A program made the position numbers and the translations under genes. 64,000 bases of DNA from positions 849,421-913,420 of the forward strand of contig NZ_BMES01000002.1 in NCBI RefSeq assembly GCF_014636935.1, in the 5' to 3' direction. Numbering within the stretch: the stretch's first letter is position 1; every line of letters starts with the position of its first letter. The notes beneath the pieces are model-generated. The model had not been told where the DNA came from and made no database searches. It saw only the letters and a list, made by a program, of their open reading frames with translations. Of this stretch, positions 27,952 through 40,362 are shown one piece after another. This DNA is from Alsobacter metallidurans (GTDB lineage: Bacteria > Pseudomonadota > Alphaproteobacteria > Rhizobiales > Beijerinckiaceae).

Positions 27952-29087
27952 GGCTTCGGCCTCGGCTGCGCCCGCACGGGGTTCACCACCGCGCCGGGCC
28001 GCACCTTTTGTAGGCCGTCCACGATGATGGTGTCGCCGGCCTGGACGCCGCTCTCTACCGCCCAGTTCTGCCCCACCTGCGTGGTCGCCTGGATGCGACG
28101 TTCCTCGACCTTGTTGTCGGCCGTCACCACCAGCACCTGCTTGCCCTGACGCGTCTCCTGCACGGCCGCGACCGGCACCACCGGCATGATCCGCGGCTCG
28201 GCCGGCCGCACGCTCACGAACACAGTGCCGCCCGGCAGCAGGATGGCCTTGGGATTGTCGAACACGGCCCGAATCGGCACCGTGCCGGTGGAAGGGTCCA
28301 CCTCGTTGCCGACGAACTCGATGCGCCCGGTCTGGTCGAAGGTCCCGCCCGTCGCCAGCCGCAGCGTCGGCACGAAGGACGCCTGCAGATCCTTCTGGCT
28401 CGCTGCGCCCGCGTTTTTCTGCACCTCGATGACGTCGCGCTCGCTCACCGAGAACACGACGCGGATCGGGTCCAGCTGCACCACCCGGGCGAGCGCTCCG
28501 GAGTCCGGCCCCACAAGGTTGCCGACGGTAATGTTGGCCTTGCCGATGCGCCCCGCAATCGGCGTCGCGATGCTGGTGTAGCTGAGATTGAGCTGCGCGG
28601 TCCGCAGCTGCGCCTGCGCGGCGGCCAGCGCCGCCTTGGCGGTGTCCCGGTTCGCGACGGCCGTGTCGAGATCGGCCTGGCTGCCGGCGTTGCGCTCGCG
28701 CAACTCCTGGCGCCGATCGAGGCTGATCTGCGCATTGCGCAGCGTCGCATCGGCGCTGTCCACCTGCGACTGGGCCTGCGCGACGGCGGCCTGGTAGAGA
28801 TCCGGCTCGATGGCGAACAGCGGCGCGCCGGCTTTGACGTCCTGCCCTTCCTGGAATTCCACCTTGCGCAGGAAGCCCTGCACGCGCGCCCGGATGTCCA
28901 CCGCCTCGATGGCTTCGAGGCGTCCGATGAACTCCGTGCGCGGCGCCACGTCCTCGTTACGGACGGAGTCGACTGTCACGGCGGGAGGGGGCGCGTTGGC
29001 CCCGGCCGGCGTCTGAGCGAGCGCGCCCCAGGCCGGAATCCCGGCCGCTGCGGCGAAAATCAAGGCGGCGTTTCGCAGACGCGTCAC
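27948..29087 (-). CDS. RND efflux periplasmic adaptor (AcrA/MexA type)
   Basis: A 379-residue membrane-fusion protein. GTG 29087 has GGGAGG 7 bases upstream and gives a signal peptide ([20 protein letters not shown]). The lipoyl half-motifs are [18 protein letters not shown]-like (about 55-72) and APFAG-type [15 protein letters not shown] (about 175-190), separated by a coiled-coil hairpin. The beta-barrel and membrane-proximal domains follow. It bridges the pump to an outer-membrane channel. Adaptor and pump form a two-gene operon; no local repressor gene adjoins it. Confidence 0.94.
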   Translation of the reverse strand: MTRLRNAALIFAAAAGIPAWGALAQTPAGANAPPPAVTVDSVRNEDVAPRTEFIGRLEAIEAVDIRARVQGFLRKVEFQEGQDVKAGAPLFAIEPDLYQAAVAQAQSQVDSADATLRNAQISLDRRQELRERNAGSQADLDTAVANRDTAKAALAAAQAQLRTAQLNLSYTSIATPIAGRIGKANITVGNLVGPDSGALARVVQLDPIRVVFSVSERDVIEVQKNAGAASQKDLQASFVPTLRLATGGTFDQTGRIEFVGNEVDPSTGTVPIRAVFDNPKAILLPGGTVFVSVRPAEPRIMPVVPVAAVQETRQGKQVLVVTADNKVEERRIQATTQVGQNWAVESGVQAGDTIIVDGLQKVRPGAVVNPVRAQPRPKP

Positions 29088-29187
29088 AACGAGCCTCCCT
29101 TGCGGATGCGAGGATCAACAAAGGATAACACCGTTCGTTCCGTAGACCATCCGCGGTTGTGCGCCGCAGCTTCCGCATCCTCAAATG

Positions 29188-29619
29188 TCAGGCCTCGGGC
29201 GGCGTCGGCCGTCCCGTGAGCCACCAACGCGGCTTGCCGCCCCAACGCACGCTGATGAAATCGGGTGACTGCGACAGGCTGGACGAGATTGAGTTCTCCG
29301 ACGTCGGCGCCCCGAGCGCCTTGAGGCCGTCCGCGAGTTCGCCAGTGCTCAGCGGGGTTTCCCGCTCGCTGAGCAGTTGGCGCGCCAGAACGCGCAGGCT
29401 GCGGCTGCGATGCGGCCGGTCGATGCTTGACGGAGCGCCCTCGATCGCCTGGATCGCCTCTTCGAGCGCCAGGTAAACCCGGAACTCGGATACGTTCCGC
29501 AAAAGCTTGTCGCGCAAGTCATCCCGCAAGGCTTTCATGACGTCGAGCGGCCCCTTGTCGTGGGGCGGCCCTCCCTGCGGGCCGGGCCGAGCCGCCTGCT
29601 GGTCCTCGTCTGAATTCAT
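29188..29619 (-). CDS. hypothetical protein with winged-helix-like C-terminus
   Basis: A 143-residue protein starting at ATG 29619 with GGAAAGG 4 bases upstream; GTG 29634 is less likely. The first 25 residues are Gln/Pro/Gly-rich. Residues about 30-60 form a helix (LRDDLRDKLLRNVSEFRVYL). The C-terminal half (STGELADGLKALG...SSSLSQSPDFISVRWGGK) looks like a winged helix in which a recognition helix is followed by a wing. I do not recognise the family. It could be a small DNA-associated protein. It is in the same direction as the RND operon, 100 bases upstream. Confidence 0.6.
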   Translation of the reverse strand: MNSDEDQQAARPGPQGGPPHDKGPLDVMKALRDDLRDKLLRNVSEFRVYLALEEAIQAIEGAPSSIDRPHRSRSLRVLARQLLSERETPLSTGELADGLKALGAPTSENSISSSLSQSPDFISVRWGGKPRWWLTGRPTPPEA

Positions 29620-29877
29620 CAGGCCTTTCCGCACTCGGGATCAAACTCCGACTCTGTTGTACATTTTCAATCCTTATCGTCCAACTCGGTTTTCCTTTAT
29701 ACACGGTATTGATGTCTTAATATTAATGAGACCGTTTTTATTTAAATTTGTAACGCAGTGTCATGTCCTTTGAAGACTACACCTTATGAGCCATGCGTAT
29801 AGGGCCCGGGCACACCTCTTGCTCACCTTGTGGAGAACGCAACCGTGCGTTTCATTTCTGGACAGGGAGCAAGCGAC

Positions 29878-30075
29878 GTGGAGGGGCCAATGCCTGAAAT
29901 GGGAAATCTCAGCGACGAAGCGCTGATGACCTGGATCGTCAACGCGCTGATGGAAGCCCAGCGGCGGGGCCTCACCACCGTGATGCTCGCCGAACCGGCT
30001 CCTCTGGGCGCCGACGACGACAATATGTCCTACCCCGACGAAGACGACGCGCCGGCGGGCTCCATTCTCCATTGA
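29878..30075 (+). CDS. small acidic hypothetical protein
   Basis: A 65-residue ORF from GTG 29878, which has AGGGAG 8 bases upstream. A longer form from GTG 29830 (81 residues) has no clear ribosome site. The protein has one amphipathic helix (SDEALMTWIVNALMEAQRRG) and an acidic tail (ADDDNMSYPDEDDAP). It has no cysteines and no membrane segment. The 258 bases upstream are strikingly AT-rich for this region (29650-29760), consistent with a regulated promoter. Its function is unknown. Confidence 0.45.
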   Translation: MEGPMPEMGNLSDEALMTWIVNALMEAQRRGLTTVMLAEPAPLGADDDNMSYPDEDDAPAGSILH

Positions 30076-30169
30076 AGCCCCGATTCGCTGCGCGAGGGTG
30101 ACGCCTGGGCCCGCAGCCGTGTATCAGGCAGGGCCTGCCCTCCGGCGAGCGAATCGGCGAGCGCACCCC

Positions 30170-31546
30170 ATGAGCCAAGATAGCCTGCGGCCCGCGACCC
30201 TGCAGGACCACACCCAGCCAGACTCCCCGGCGCGCCGCGCCGGCTTCGGGGAGGCGCTCAGGGTATACCTGCACCCGCGCGTGCTGGTCGTCATCCTGCT
30301 CGGCTTCTCGTCCGGCCTGCCGTTGGCGCTCACCGGCACGACGCTGTCGGTGTGGATGACGGAAGCCGGAGTCAACCTGGGGACGATCGGGCTCTTTTCG
30401 CTGGTCGGCCTTCCCTACACGCTCAAATTCATCTGGGCGCCCCTCGTGGACGCGCTGAACGTCCCCGTTCTGTCCCGTGTGCTCGGCCGTCGGCGCGGTT
30501 GGCTTATCGCCACCCAGGCCGCGCTCGCGCTTGCGATCCTGCTTCTCGGCGCCCAAAACCCCGTCGTGTCGCCCTGGTCGGTCGCAGCCGGCGCGTTGCT
30601 GGTCGCCTTTTTATCGGCCACGCAGGACATCGTCGTCGACGCCTTCAGGGTCGAGCGGCTCGATCCCACCGAACAGGCCGCCGGCATGGCGGGCTACGTG
30701 GCGGCGTACCGCATCGGTATGCTGGTGTCGGGAGCCGGCGTCATCGCCTTCGTGAGCTGGCTGGAAACGCTCGGCCTCCCGCGCGGCCAGCTCTGGATGT
30801 TGGGCTACGTGTTCGGCGCGGCCTGCATGCTGGTCGGCATGGCGGCCACTTTGCTGGCGCGCGAGCCTGAGGCCGACGGCGCGCAGGACCGCCAGAAGCC
30901 CGCCCTCGCGCGCGTGGCGGCCACAGCGGTCGGCGCCTTCTCGGAGTTCCTTTCGCGGCCGCAAGCCTGGGCGGTCCTCTCCTTCGTGCTGCTCTACAAA
31001 TTCTGCGACGCCTTCGCGGGCGTCCTCACGGCTCCCTTCATTATCGCGATCGGCTTCGACAAGCTCACTTATGCCGCCATCGTGAAGGGCGTCGGCCTCG
31101 CGGCCGCCCTCGCGGGCGGATTCGCCGGCGGCATGCTGGCCCGGGCCTACTCGCTCCAAGCCTGCCTGTGGATCGGCGGCGTGCTCCAGATGATTTCCAA
31201 CCTCGCCTTCACCGGCCAGGCGCTGGTGGGCGTCAACGTCCCGTTCCTGACCGGAACAATCATCGTCGAAAACTTCACCGGCGCGATCGGCACGGTGATC
31301 TTCGTCGCCTACCTCTCGGCGCTGTGCGGCGCGCGCGCCCACACGGCGACCCAATACGCGCTGCTCACCGCCCTGACGGCCGTCGGCCGCACGTTCCTCG
31401 CTTCGGGAGGAGGCTTCATCGTCGAGCGCACTGGCTGGGCGTGGTTCTTCGTGATCACGGTTTTCGCCGCCCTGCCCGGGCTCGCGCTGCTGCTCTATCT
31501 ACAGGCCCGCGGTCATTTCGCCGAGTTGGCGCGACGCGAGCGCTGA
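30170..31546 (+). CDS. AmpG-type muropeptide MFS permease
   Basis: A 458-residue, 12-14-helix transporter. It has the AmpG-family opening LLGFSSGLPLALTGTTLSVWM, followed by GLFSLVGLPYTLKFIWAP and DIVVDAFRVE, segments highly conserved in AmpG. It should import anhydro-muropeptides released by lytic transglycosylases such as those at 8656 and 18610, feeding cell-wall recycling. The start is ATG 30170; the frame is open from 30098 but without resemblance. Confidence 0.9.
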   Translation: MSQDSLRPATLQDHTQPDSPARRAGFGEALRVYLHPRVLVVILLGFSSGLPLALTGTTLSVWMTEAGVNLGTIGLFSLVGLPYTLKFIWAPLVDALNVPVLSRVLGRRRGWLIATQAALALAILLLGAQNPVVSPWSVAAGALLVAFLSATQDIVVDAFRVERLDPTEQAAGMAGYVAAYRIGMLVSGAGVIAFVSWLETLGLPRGQLWMLGYVFGAACMLVGMAATLLAREPEADGAQDRQKPALARVAATAVGAFSEFLSRPQAWAVLSFVLLYKFCDAFAGVLTAPFIIAIGFDKLTYAAIVKGVGLAAALAGGFAGGMLARAYSLQACLWIGGVLQMISNLAFTGQALVGVNVPFLTGTIIVENFTGAIGTVIFVAYLSALCGARAHTATQYALLTALTAVGRTFLASGGGFIVERTGWAWFFVITVFAALPGLALLLYLQARGHFAELARRER

Positions 31547-31583
31547 GCCGCCGAGCAAGCCGGCGGTGTCCATGGAGAGCGAG

Positions 31584-32768
31584 ATGTCGCAGCCGATCGT
31601 GCAGCCGGTCGTGATCGTCGGGGCCGGCCAGAGCGCCGCGCAGGCGGTCGTCAGCCTGCGCCAGCTCGGCGAAACCGCCCCGATCCTGATGTTTGGCGAC
31701 GAGCCTCACCCGCCCTACCAGCGCCCGCCGCTCTCCAAGGCCTTCCTGGGCGGCGAAACAACCGCCGAACGGCTGGCCTTAAAGGCTGCCGCCTTCTACG
31801 CCGAGCAAGGCGCCGCGCTTCATCTCGACCGTCGCATCGCGGCCATCCACCCGACCGACCACGCAGTCGAGACCGTGGACGGCGAGCGTTTCGCCTATGG
31901 CCGCCTCCTGCTCGCCACCGGCATGCGCCCACGCCCCCTTCCCATCCCGGGAACCGACCTTCCCGGCGTCCATCACGTGCGCGCCATCCGGGACGTCGAC
32001 GCCTTTCGGGCGGAGCTCCTGCCCGGCGCCCGGCTCGTCGTGGTCGGCGGCGGCTATATCGGGCTGGAAACGGCCGCCAAGGCGCGGACGCTGGGCCTCG
32101 ACGTCGTCGTGCTTGAAGGCGCATCGCGGCTCTTGCAGCGCGTCGTGTCGCCGGTGATCTCCGCCTTTTTCGAGGAGCGGCATCGACGCGAGGGCGTCCG
32201 TTTCATGCTCGACGCGCGCATCGACGCCATCGAGGGCGCCGCCCGCGCCACGGGCGTCCGGCTCGCGAGCGGCAAGGTCGTCCCCGCCGATGTCGTCCTG
32301 GTCGCGATTGGAGGCCTCCCCAACGTCGAACTCGCCGCGCAAGCCGGGCTGGCGGTCAACAACGGCGTGGTCGTGGACGAGGCGACCCGCACGAGCGCCC
32401 CCGACATCTTCGCGGCCGGCGACGTGGCCAGTTTCCCCAGCCGACTCTATGGCCGGCGCATCCGCCTCGAATCCGTCCAGAACGCCATCGACCAGGCCAA
32501 GGCTGCCGCGGCCGCGATGGCTGGCGCCCCCGTCAGCTACGACCCCGTGCCATGGTTTTGGTCCGATCAGTACGACGTGAAGCTCCAGATCGCCGGCCTT
32601 TCGGAAGGCTACGACGCAACGGTTCTCGACGGCGACCCGAACTCTGGCGCCTTCAGCGTCGAATATCGCCGAGGCGGCAAGCTCCTCGCCGTGGATTCGG
32701 TGAACGCGCCCCGCGCCCACATGCTCGCCCGCCGCGCCATTCCGGCGAGCCTCGCCGGGTCGCCCTGA
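31584..32768 (+). CDS. FAD-dependent ferredoxin/rubredoxin-type reductase
   Basis: A 394-residue flavoprotein of the ferredoxin-reductase family. The N-terminal FAD motif is VIVGAGQSAAQ, the NAD(P)H motif VVVGGGYIGLE is near residue 150, and the second FAD motif DIFAAGDVA is near 275. The C-terminal segment WFWSDQYDVKLQIAG is typical of reductases serving Rieske or P450 systems. No ferredoxin or oxygenase gene is adjacent. ATG 31584 has GGAGAG just upstream; GTG 31566 is an alternative. The gene follows the AmpG-like permease by 37 bases and may share its transcript. Confidence 0.9.
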   Translation: MSQPIVQPVVIVGAGQSAAQAVVSLRQLGETAPILMFGDEPHPPYQRPPLSKAFLGGETTAERLALKAAAFYAEQGAALHLDRRIAAIHPTDHAVETVDGERFAYGRLLLATGMRPRPLPIPGTDLPGVHHVRAIRDVDAFRAELLPGARLVVVGGGYIGLETAAKARTLGLDVVVLEGASRLLQRVVSPVISAFFEERHRREGVRFMLDARIDAIEGAARATGVRLASGKVVPADVVLVAIGGLPNVELAAQAGLAVNNGVVVDEATRTSAPDIFAAGDVASFPSRLYGRRIRLESVQNAIDQAKAAAAAMAGAPVSYDPVPWFWSDQYDVKLQIAGLSEGYDATVLDGDPNSGAFSVEYRRGGKLLAVDSVNAPRAHMLARRAIPASLAGSP

Positions 32769-32876
32769 CGCTGCGGCGACACGCCCCGCGTTGCGGTTCT
32801 GTTCTTCGCGAGGAATCAGATACACCGGGGTGCGCGCAGCTGCCCCTCCGGCTGCGGCCTCGGGAGCCACCACCGG

Positions 32877-34106
32877 ATGCGCATTCTCCACACGGCGGAC
32901 TGGCACATCGGCCAGACCCTGAATGGCTGGACGCGAGACACCGAGCACGAAGCCTTCCTGCGGCGCCTTCCCGACCTCGTGGACGCGCACCGGGCCGACG
33001 CCCTGGTGGTGGCGGGCGATGTGTTCGACGGCGTCAACCCGTCTGCCGAGTCCATGCGGATGCTCTACGAGGCATTGGCCGCCCTGCGCGCCCGGCATCC
33101 CAGGCTCATCACCGTCATGGTGGCCGGCAATCACGATCCTGCCGGCAGGCTGGAAGCGCCCGCCGCGCTGTTTCGCGCCATCGGGGTGCATGTGGTCGGG
33201 GTCGTCCACCGCCGCGCCGGCGCGCTTGATCTGGATCGCCACCTCGTTCCACTTCCCGGCCCGACCGGCGCGATCGAGGCTTACTGCCTCGCCGTCCCGT
33301 TTTTGCGCGCCGCCGATCTGCCCGGGCTTGGGCAGGCCGTCGATGGCGACGGCTCGCCGGTGGTCGCCGCGACCAGGCGTGTCTACGCCGAGGCCGTCGC
33401 GAGCGCGCTCGACCGCGTCGGGCGCCTGCCGCTGATCGCCACCGGCCACCTGCACTGCACGGGCGCGCTGGAATCCGTAGGCGCCGAGCGCCGCATCCTG
33501 ATCGGCGGCGAGCACGCGGTGCCGCACGACATCTTCCCGGACGCGCTCGCCTACGTGGCGCTTGGCCATTTGCACAAGCCCCAGCAGGTCGGCCGCGCCC
33601 ATGTGCGGTATGCGGGAGCGCCCTTCCCGCTGTCGGCGACCGAGCTCGGCTATGACCATGGCGTCACGCTGGTCGACGTCGCGGCCGTGTCGGCCCGGAC
33701 CGAGCACATCCCCGTGTCGCGCTCGGTGCCCTGTCTTCGCCTGCCCGAGGCGGGGTCGGTCACGCCCGCCCAGCTCGCCGATGCGGTGGCCGCCCTGGCG
33801 CTCGATCCCGAATGCCCGCGCGACACCCAGCCGCTGGTGCATGTCGTGATCCGGCCTGACGGTCCCGCCGCCGGCCTCGCCGGCGAGGTGCAGCGCCTGC
33901 TCGAGGCGCATCCGCTGCGCTGCGCCGGCGTGAAGATCGAGCGCCCGGCCGCTGCCGCCGGCGAAGCCGTCCCGGCGCCGGCCATCAGCCTCGCCGAGTG
34001 CGACCCCGCCGACCTGTTCGCGCAAGCCTTCGAGGCTGCGCACGCCACGCCGCCCGGACCGGAGCATCGCTCCGCCTTCGAGGACATCCGGACGGAGGCG
34101 GCCTGA
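32877..34106 (+). CDS. sbcD: exonuclease SbcCD nuclease subunit
   Basis: A 409-residue Mre11-type metallophosphoesterase. The metal-binding motifs are DWH (8-10), GDVFD with Asp48, GNHD (84-87) and GHLH near 190. A C-terminal capping region follows. With SbcC it opens hairpins and trims protein-blocked DNA ends. It is separated from sbcC by 3 bases, so the two are one operon. Confidence 0.95.
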   Translation: MRILHTADWHIGQTLNGWTRDTEHEAFLRRLPDLVDAHRADALVVAGDVFDGVNPSAESMRMLYEALAALRARHPRLITVMVAGNHDPAGRLEAPAALFRAIGVHVVGVVHRRAGALDLDRHLVPLPGPTGAIEAYCLAVPFLRAADLPGLGQAVDGDGSPVVAATRRVYAEAVASALDRVGRLPLIATGHLHCTGALESVGAERRILIGGEHAVPHDIFPDALAYVALGHLHKPQQVGRAHVRYAGAPFPLSATELGYDHGVTLVDVAAVSARTEHIPVSRSVPCLRLPEAGSVTPAQLADAVAALALDPECPRDTQPLVHVVIRPDGPAAGLAGEVQRLLEAHPLRCAGVKIERPAAAAGEAVPAPAISLAECDPADLFAQAFEAAHATPPGPEHRSAFEDIRTEAA

Positions 34107-34109
34107 TCC

Positions 34110-37900
<3,791 letters not shown>

Positions 37901-37907
<7 letters not shown>

Positions 37908-37936
37908 GGCGGGTGGCGTGAGGCGGGTGGCGTGGG
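37901..37936 (+). repeat. 14-base direct tandem repeat at the end of sbcC
   Basis: Two perfect copies of GGCGTGAGGCGGGT (37901-37914, 37915-37928) and a partial third. The first copy contains the sbcC stop codon. A plain slippage repeat; copy number may vary between strains. Confidence 0.8.
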
Positions 37937-37969
37937 ACAGGAAATTGGGCGGTTGATCTCCCTAGAACG

Positions 37970-38110
37970 CCCCTCATCCTGAGGAGCAGGCCCCCTCGGG
38001 CCTGCGTCTCGAAGGACGAGGGGATCCAGTGAGCTGAACGGTAGAGCCTGCTGGAATCCCTCGTCCTTCGAGACGCATCGCCAAGGGGCGATGCTCCTCA
38101 GGATGAGGGG
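37970..38110. repeat. inverted pair of dispersed palindromic repeats
   Basis: Two 56-base units in opposite orientation, at 37970-38025 and 38055-38110. The outer parts (CCTCATCCTGAGGAGC and CGTCTCGAAGGACGAGG) are nearly identical while the central bases differ. Similar units are familiar as dispersed intergenic repeats in Bradyrhizobium-like genomes. They sit between sbcC and a convergent gene and could fold into a long stem. The rest of the 251-base gap holds no gene. Confidence 0.85.
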
Positions 38111-38158
38111 ATTGTGGATTATAGCCCGGTCATTCGGGAGTGCCGCTACACCCCGCCC

Positions 38159-38674
38159 CTACCCGCCCCGCCGCTCCCGCACCGCTTTCGGCAGCCCGTC
38201 ATGCGGCCCGAATGCCCGCTCGGGCGCGTCGTCCCACAGGTCCTCGCGGTAGTTCTTCCGCTCCGGGTTCAACGGATACCGCACCTTGTTGTCAGCCTTC
38301 GCCACATCGCCCACCACCAGCAGCCGCACCACCGAGTCGGTGTCATTGATGAAGGTGTGGCAAAGCCCCGTCCCGGCCGGAAACCCCACGCCGTCGCCCG
38401 GCTGCAGCCGGTGGAGCACGCCGTCGAGCCACACGTCCGGCGCGCCTTCCACCACATAGACGAACTCCTCCTCGGCGCTCTCGGCGTGCGGGTATGACGT
38501 GCGCCGCCCCGGCAGGAGCCGCACATGGTGGATGCCGATGCGCTTCAGCCCGAAATGTTGGCCGAAGGGCGCGCCGAGCCCCATCAACTCGTCGTCGCCC
38601 GGATAGTGGGAATCGTCCGGCCCTTCGATCTCGCTCCAATGCGCGATGCAGTCCGGCCGCTTTGTGTCGTCCAT
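38159..38674 (-). CDS. cupin-domain protein
   Basis: A 171-residue single-cupin protein. The metal-binding strand region is SYPHAESAEEEFVYVVEG (about 70-87; His and Glu ligands) and the second motif is PAGTGLCHTF (about 114-123). The last 40 residues are charged and end RERRGG. It starts at ATG 38674. It is divergent from the TRAP operon across 178 bases, so it may process or sense the imported substrate. The catalytic activity is not readable. Confidence 0.8.
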   Translation of the reverse strand: MDDTKRPDCIAHWSEIEGPDDSHYPGDDELMGLGAPFGQHFGLKRIGIHHVRLLPGRRTSYPHAESAEEEFVYVVEGAPDVWLDGVLHRLQPGDGVGFPAGTGLCHTFINDTDSVVRLLVVGDVAKADNKVRYPLNPERKNYREDLWDDAPERAFGPHDGLPKAVRERRGG

Positions 38675-38852
38675 GCTGATCTCCCTCGACTGGTCCCGCA
38701 GGCTAGCAACGCCCCGCGCCGACGCCCACCTCTGTGCGCCTCCGCCAAACGCACACCCGTCAAACAACGGGGCCATAGCGCCCGGTTTCGATTTCCGTCA
38801 CACTGTGAGGCTCAAGCACGGCCCACAGAGGCCGGATCCAGGGAGAACGCGC

Positions 38853-39836
38853 ATGACGATCCTTTCACGCCGCGCCGTCGTGGCCGGCCTTGCCGCCGGC
38901 GTCTTCATGCCGTCGATCGCCCGCGCGCAGGCGACCGTGGTGCGCTGGGGCGAGTCGCTCGCCGCCACCCATCCGCAGCTCCTGATGGCGGACCGCATCT
39001 CCAAGGAAGTGAAGGAGAAGAGCGGCGGGCGCATCGACATCCAGGTGTTCCCCAACGGCCAGCTCGGCACCGGCAAGGAGATGATGGAGAACGTCTCGGC
39101 CGGCGTGCTCCAGCTCACCACCGAGGGCGCGGGCGCCCTTTCGGTGTTCCTGCCAGCTCTGTCCGTGGTCGAGGCCCCCTACCTGTGGCGCGACGCCGCC
39201 CACCTCGCCAAGGTCGCGACCTCGCCGCTGTTCCTGAAGATGAACGACGACCTCGCGGCCAAGCGCGGCATGCGGGTGCTCAGCGTCACCTATTATGGCA
39301 AGCGCCACCTCACCACCGGCTCCAAACCCGTTAGGTCCCCCGCCGACATGGCCGGCCTCAAGATCCGCGTCCCGCCCGTTGACGTGTTCCGAGCCATGAT
39401 CGAGGCCTGGGGCGGCCAGGCGACGCCGATCGCCTTCCCGGAGCTCTATCTCGCGCTCAGCCAGGGGGCGGTGGACGGGCAGGAAAACCCGCTGCCCACC
39501 ATCCAGAGCGGCAAGTTCAACGAGGTGCAGAAATTCCTCGTGCTCACCGAGCACGTCATCACGCCGCGCATGCCGATCGTCAACGAGGCGTTCTGGAAGG
39601 GCCTGCCGGCCGCCGACCGCGACATGATCAAGTCGGCCATCGACACGCACTCGGCCTGGCAGGACAAGGAGCTGCTCGGCCAGGAGGCGACGCTGGTCGG
39701 CACACTAAAGACTGGCGGCATGACGGTGGTCGAGCCGGACGTGGAGCAGTGGCGCAAGCCCGTTCTCGCCACCGTCCCAAAGAAGTTCGAGGAGCGCTGG
39801 GGCAAGGGGACCTTCGACGCCCTCGCGGCGCTGTGA
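38853..39836 (+). CDS. dctP: TRAP transporter substrate-binding protein (DctP)
   Basis: A 327-residue periplasmic binding protein. The signal peptide contains an Arg pair (MTILSRRAVVAGLAAGVFMP), and GGGAG lies about 8 bases upstream of the ATG. The carboxylate-binding region has GLKIRVPPVDVF around residue 170 and ELYLALSQGAVDGQENP, both typical of DctP. It binds an organic acid for sodium-driven uptake; the exact ligand is unknown. First gene of a three-gene TRAP operon. Confidence 0.93.
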   Translation: MTILSRRAVVAGLAAGVFMPSIARAQATVVRWGESLAATHPQLLMADRISKEVKEKSGGRIDIQVFPNGQLGTGKEMMENVSAGVLQLTTEGAGALSVFLPALSVVEAPYLWRDAAHLAKVATSPLFLKMNDDLAAKRGMRVLSVTYYGKRHLTTGSKPVRSPADMAGLKIRVPPVDVFRAMIEAWGGQATPIAFPELYLALSQGAVDGQENPLPTIQSGKFNEVQKFLVLTEHVITPRMPIVNEAFWKGLPAADRDMIKSAIDTHSAWQDKELLGQEATLVGTLKTGGMTVVEPDVEQWRKPVLATVPKKFEERWGKGTFDALAAL

Positions 39837-39849
39837 CGCCGCAACCCCC

Positions 39850-40362
39850 GTGCGGTTGATCCTCCAAGTCTTCGACCGCGCCATCGCGTGGCTCGCCGCG
39901 ATCCTGCTCGCGGCGTTGCTCGGCGTGGTGACGCTCGGCATCGTCACCCGCGCCATCAGCCGGCCGTTCAGCTGGACCGACGAGATGAGCGGCTACCTGA
40001 TGGTCTGGCTGTCCTGTCTCGGCTGGATGCTGGCGACGCGCAACAACGCCCATATCCGCATCCGCTTCTTTCAGGACAAGCTGCCCGACGCCGGCTGGCG
40101 CGGAACCGAGGCGCTGATCCAGATCGCGATCGCGGTCGTGGGCCTCGTGATCGGGGTGCAGAGCGTCCACCTCGTCATGAAGAACTACGACATCGAGGCC
40201 GTCAGCATCCCGGTCTCAACCGCCTGGGTCTATGCCCCGATGATCCCGGCCGGGTTCGTCACCGCCGGGCAGGCCATCGCCGACCTCGTGTCCCGCGTGT
40301 CGAAACGGCGGCCGCCCCCGGCCTTGCCCGCCCCCACGGCGGCTCCGGAACTCGCCCCATGA
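39850..40362 (+). CDS. dctQ: TRAP transporter small permease (DctQ)
   Basis: A 170-residue, four-helix membrane protein starting at GTG 39850. It contains the DctQ phrase SWTDEMSGYLMVWLSCLGW and a conserved R-N-N after helix 2. It pairs with DctM. The last 15 residues are Pro/Ala-rich, and the stop overlaps dctM by 4 bases (ATGA). Confidence 0.92.
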   Translation: MRLILQVFDRAIAWLAAILLAALLGVVTLGIVTRAISRPFSWTDEMSGYLMVWLSCLGWMLATRNNAHIRIRFFQDKLPDAGWRGTEALIQIAIAVVGLVIGVQSVHLVMKNYDIEAVSIPVSTAWVYAPMIPAGFVTAGQAIADLVSRVSKRRPPPALPAPTAAPELAP

